In this document: positions 17,010 through 19,063 of the stretch, one piece after another
How positions within the stretch are numbered: position 1 is the stretch's first letter
Layout of the letters: every line of letters starts with the position of its first letter
From: Pseudomonadota bacterium
GTDB lineage: Bacteria; Pseudomonadota; Gammaproteobacteria; Burkholderiales; Sulfuricellaceae
DNA: 19,063 nt
Direction of reading: 5' to 3'
Assembly (NCBI GenBank): GCA_021783895.1
Contig: JAJXTJ010000001.1
Coordinates: 1 to 19,063, forward strand
The notes under the pieces: generated by a model
What the model saw: the letters and a program-made list of their open reading frames with translations, nothing else
What the model was told of the DNA's origin: nothing
The model's database searches: none
Made by a program: the position numbers and the translations under genes

Positions 17010-18212
17010 TTAAACTATCGACGCCGCTTTCGCCGGCTGTGCCGGATTGTTCATGATTCCTTCGTGGTTAACCCCGCAGGCCTTGCCGGATGTCTTGGCA
17101 ACATACATGCGTTCATCGGCCAGGGCGATTAATTGCAACCAATCTGCCACGCCATCGGTTTGACGCTCAGCCAGCCCCATGCTTGCCGTAAGCGGACTAC
17201 CATCCGGACGTTTGCCGAGCCAGTCGTGGATGATGCGGTCGACCACAATGTCCGCACCCCCTATCGGCGTATTGGGCAGGATCACAACGAACTCCTCGCC
17301 ACCCCAGCGAATTACCATGTCCGCCAGCCGCATAAGGGCTTGCAATTTGGCGGCGATGGTCTTTAGCGCCTGGTCGCCCGCGCCGTGACCGAAGTTGTCG
17401 TTGATCGACTTGAAATTGTCGGCATCGAGAAAAAGAATTGTCAAGGGCGCATCCTGATCACAGGCAAGCCGAAAATACAGATCGAGCACTTCCACGCCGC
17501 TGTGGCGAGTCAATGCACCGGTCAAGGGATCGTGGCTGGCCTGACGCAACAAGGCCATCATGTAGTGGAGTTGAATTGCGCACGCGAGCAGATAAACGCC
17601 CATCGTAAGCATGAGCACCCAAAGGGTGGAAAACAGCTCGATAGCATTCACGCCGACTAGAGCCAGTTGAATTCCTGCGACCACAGAAGCAATCACGACA
17701 GCAAAGAACATGCCTTCGCCGGCCACCAGCGGGAAAATGCTCAGGCCGGCAAGAGCAACCAGGGGTAACGCCCGATAGAGATTGCTGTTGATGGCGGCTA
17801 ACCCCTGCAAGGGCATGCCCGTAAGTAAAAATTGCGATACGCCGTAAATCGATAGCGGCATTGCCAGCATGATCCCGAGCATCAGCAGAGTGCGTGCCCG
17901 GCTTTGCTCCTGTTCCGGCGCGACGGCAAGCAGAATGAAAACGCCTGCGGCAAGAACGCGGCTGGTGGCGAGAAGTGGCCATTGATCCGCACCCAATGTG
18001 GCGACATCGAATGGGATCCAAATCAGCGTCAATACCGAGAAAGCGGCCGCGACAAGCCTGATGCGCGTGACTAAAGCGGCAAGCCGATGGCGCGTCAGGT
18101 AGGGGGTATGGCGCCGCGTGGATACCAGGTCGGCCAGTCGCCCGCTTTTCAGCCAGACGAATAGTATGCGGACCAGGTTCTTTATGGCAAGCATCGGAAG
18201 CGTGATCCCCAT
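17010..18212 (-). CDS. Membrane-bound diguanylate cyclase (GGDEF domain)
   Basis: This 400-residue protein has about six hydrophobic segments (around 50-70, 80-98, 106-130, 147-163, 167-190 and 193-215) and a C-terminal GGDEF domain (about 225-375). The active motif is GGEEF at 304-308, in RxxDxxxRWGGEEF. The RLAD at 295-298 is an intact inhibitory I-site. SHDPLTGALTR and DADNFKSINDNFGHGAGD are also present. It should make c-di-GMP from two GTP at the inner membrane and be subject to product inhibition. The N-terminal sensor was not recognised as a named domain (MASE-like at best). The start could be the ATG at 18212 or at 18194; neither has a clear ribosome-binding site. Confidence 0.92.
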   Translation of the reverse strand: MGITLPMLAIKNLVRILFVWLKSGRLADLVSTRRHTPYLTRHRLAALVTRIRLVAAAFSVLTLIWIPFDVATLGADQWPLLATSRVLAAGVFILLAVAPEQEQSRARTLLMLGIMLAMPLSIYGVSQFLLTGMPLQGLAAINSNLYRALPLVALAGLSIFPLVAGEGMFFAVVIASVVAGIQLALVGVNAIELFSTLWVLMLTMGVYLLACAIQLHYMMALLRQASHDPLTGALTRHSGVEVLDLYFRLACDQDAPLTILFLDADNFKSINDNFGHGAGDQALKTIAAKLQALMRLADMVIRWGGEEFVVILPNTPIGGADIVVDRIIHDWLGKRPDGSPLTASMGLAERQTDGVADWLQLIALADERMYVAKTSGKACGVNHEGIMNNPAQPAKAASIV

Positions 18213-18296
18213 TCAGTCAATACGTACTGCTGTCGGCGTGTGTTTCATTTTCATCGCTAACTTTCGTCCGCATCATCCTATAAAAAGGCAGTTAGT

Positions 18297-18465
18297 CCAC
18301 GAAAGACACGAAAAGCACGAAATGGGGTAAGCAGGTATTTCGCCGTAAGGCGAAAACTCGCAAAATATTCAAAGATATGCAGTAGTGTAGATCGTCACCC
18401 AATGAGTGAATGGCTTGGCCTGTTCAAGTTTTTGATTTGTTTCGTGTCTTTCGTGATTTTCGTGG
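18297..18465. repeat. MITE-like element with 26-bp terminal inverted repeats
   Basis: The left end (18297-18322) and the reverse complement of the right end (18440-18465) both have the form CCACGAAA..CACGAAA..CACGAAA, a CACGAAA unit repeated every nine bases; the two differ at four positions. The 117-base interior has a hairpin, TTTCGCC-GTAA-GGCGAAA (about 18338-18356), and no open frame. Dispersed CCACGAAAGACACGAAA sequences occur in many bacterial genomes (from memory). No transposase is encoded, so any movement would depend on another element. Confidence 0.65.
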
Positions 18466-18855
18466 ATCAATCAAGGTTTTTAGGATCATAAAAGCATCGA
18501 TTCGGAACGGGGCTGCTGTTGTGCTCAACCTGCCTATCTTGTGTAGGTTCGATGGATAATTGTACTCTTATAAACGTGGGGGTTGCGAACGGAAATTCGG
18601 CTTTCCTGAAAGCAAACGCTGGCCTCTGTGCAGGGGTGACAGGCAGTTTGACCTGCCGTTTTCAGACGGTCGCGAAGTTATGAAATCAGGTTATCGACCG
18701 CAGGTCGCCCGCCATAAGCCGCCGCATGACTTTCAGTATTTCGACAATTGCTAAAAAAATGTTAAAGAAAAATGTTAAAGTCGTTCCCGTCCAAATGCGA
18801 GAAATCGCAAGAAATCAATGAAGCCTCGGTGCCCTATAGAACAACATCATCGACG
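18466..18855. other. Non-coding stretch before the right-edge ORF
   Basis: No gene is supported in this 390-base stretch. It contains short hairpins (GGCAG-TTTGAC-CTGCC near 18652) and a 13-bp tandem repeat at 18755-18780. A 64-codon TTG-initiated frame (18560-18754) has no ribosome-binding site and no recognisable domain. Confidence 0.5.
18755..18780. repeat. Two tandem copies of AAAAATGTTAAAG
   Basis: The 13-base unit occurs twice in direct succession (18755-18767 and 18768-18780), about 75 bases before the ATG at 18856. The A/T-rich spacing could be a binding site or a slippage duplication. Confidence 0.7.
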
Positions 18856-19063
18856 ATGAAAATCCATATGAACTTGAATACCTTTCAGTCGCGGTCGCTC
18901 AAGGCAGGAGTGCCCCACTTAACGCTGACCATGATTGCCGAGGTTTCGCTCTCGTCAGGATGGGTCGGCGTCAATGACATGGATGTTGATACTCTATCCA
19001 TAGGTGGATTTGGAGCCGAGGCATCGTGGTCAGCCGCAACGACGATGGCAAGCACTTTCGCAT
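18856..19063 (+). CDS. Possible 5' end of a gene of unknown function (runs off the window)
   Basis: From the ATG at 18856 the frame stays open for 69 codons to the window edge: MKIHMNLNTFQSRSLKAGVPHL, then LTLTMIAEVSLSSGWVGVND. An in-frame stop lies seven codons upstream. The first residues (NTFQSRSLKAGV.HLTLTMI) look somewhat like the start of membrane sensor proteins in related bacteria, but the sequence after them lacks a clear transmembrane helix. No ribosome-binding site is seen before 18856 or 18868. No domain can be named. Confidence 0.35.
   Translation, partial: MKIHMNLNTFQSRSLKAGVPHLTLTMIAEVSLSSGWVGVNDMDVDTLSIGGFGAEASWSAATTMASTFA

Noticed and set aside
18560..18754. 64-codon TTG-initiated frame
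   Set aside because: No ribosome-binding site, no domain and unusual composition; it overlaps small hairpins. Not supported as a gene.

Overview
The window looks like a chromosomal segment of a free-living betaproteobacterium. The divergent rluD/bamD pair, the nadE-glnB pair, the sucC-sucD pair and the queG/tsaE-amiC cluster together suggest the Nitrosomonadales (Gallionellaceae/Sulfuricellaceae-like). This is inferred from protein resemblance and gene order; no 16S or other phylogenetic marker is present. Most of the window is housekeeping DNA. No phage, IS transposase, CRISPR array, rRNA or tRNA was seen.

Layout, left to right. (1) 1-2044, minus strand: a SulP-family anion transporter with a STAS domain and a cyclic-nucleotide-binding domain, running off the left edge. 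(2) 2191-2424: a small two-helix membrane protein whose 3' end overlaps the next gene. (3) 2347-4944, minus strand: rluD, pgeF and a ZIP-family metal transporter, probably one operon. (4) 4943-5770: bamD, diverging from rluD with overlapping start codons. (5) 5781-9974, minus strand: sucC-sucD-nadE-glnB, with repeats in both longer gaps. (6) 10138-13577, minus strand: queG, murI, a SCO1/SenC copper protein and a PCuAC copper chaperone. (7) 13545-15355, plus strand: tsaE and amiC. (8) 15461-18212, minus strand: a diguanylate cyclase followed by two tandem paralogous stand-alone CZB (zinc-binding) proteins. One CZB gene has a perfect FNR-type box. (9) 18213-19063: mostly non-coding, with a MITE-like inverted-repeat element, and a possible gene starting near the right edge.

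Functional themes: outer-membrane and envelope biogenesis (bamD, amiC, murI, pgeF), nitrogen and NAD metabolism (glnB, nadE), TCA cycle (sucCD), RNA modification (rluD, queG, tsaE), copper delivery to cytochrome oxidase (SCO, PCuAC), and a signalling corner in which zinc/redox sensing (CZB), oxygen control (FNR box) and c-di-GMP synthesis (GGEEF) lie side by side.

Two things stand out. First, a 46-bp pair of inverted REP palindromes (BIME-like) lies inside pgeF in frame and adds about 25 residues to the protein. A second REP supplies the stop codon of the SCO gene. Second, a stand-alone CZB gene was duplicated in tandem (73% identity over 150 residues, all four zinc ligands kept). The 3' non-coding stem-loop and core promoter were duplicated too, but only one copy has an FNR box, and both lie next to a membrane GGDEF enzyme. 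This resembles the single-chain CZB-GGDEF enzyme DgcZ split into separate parts.
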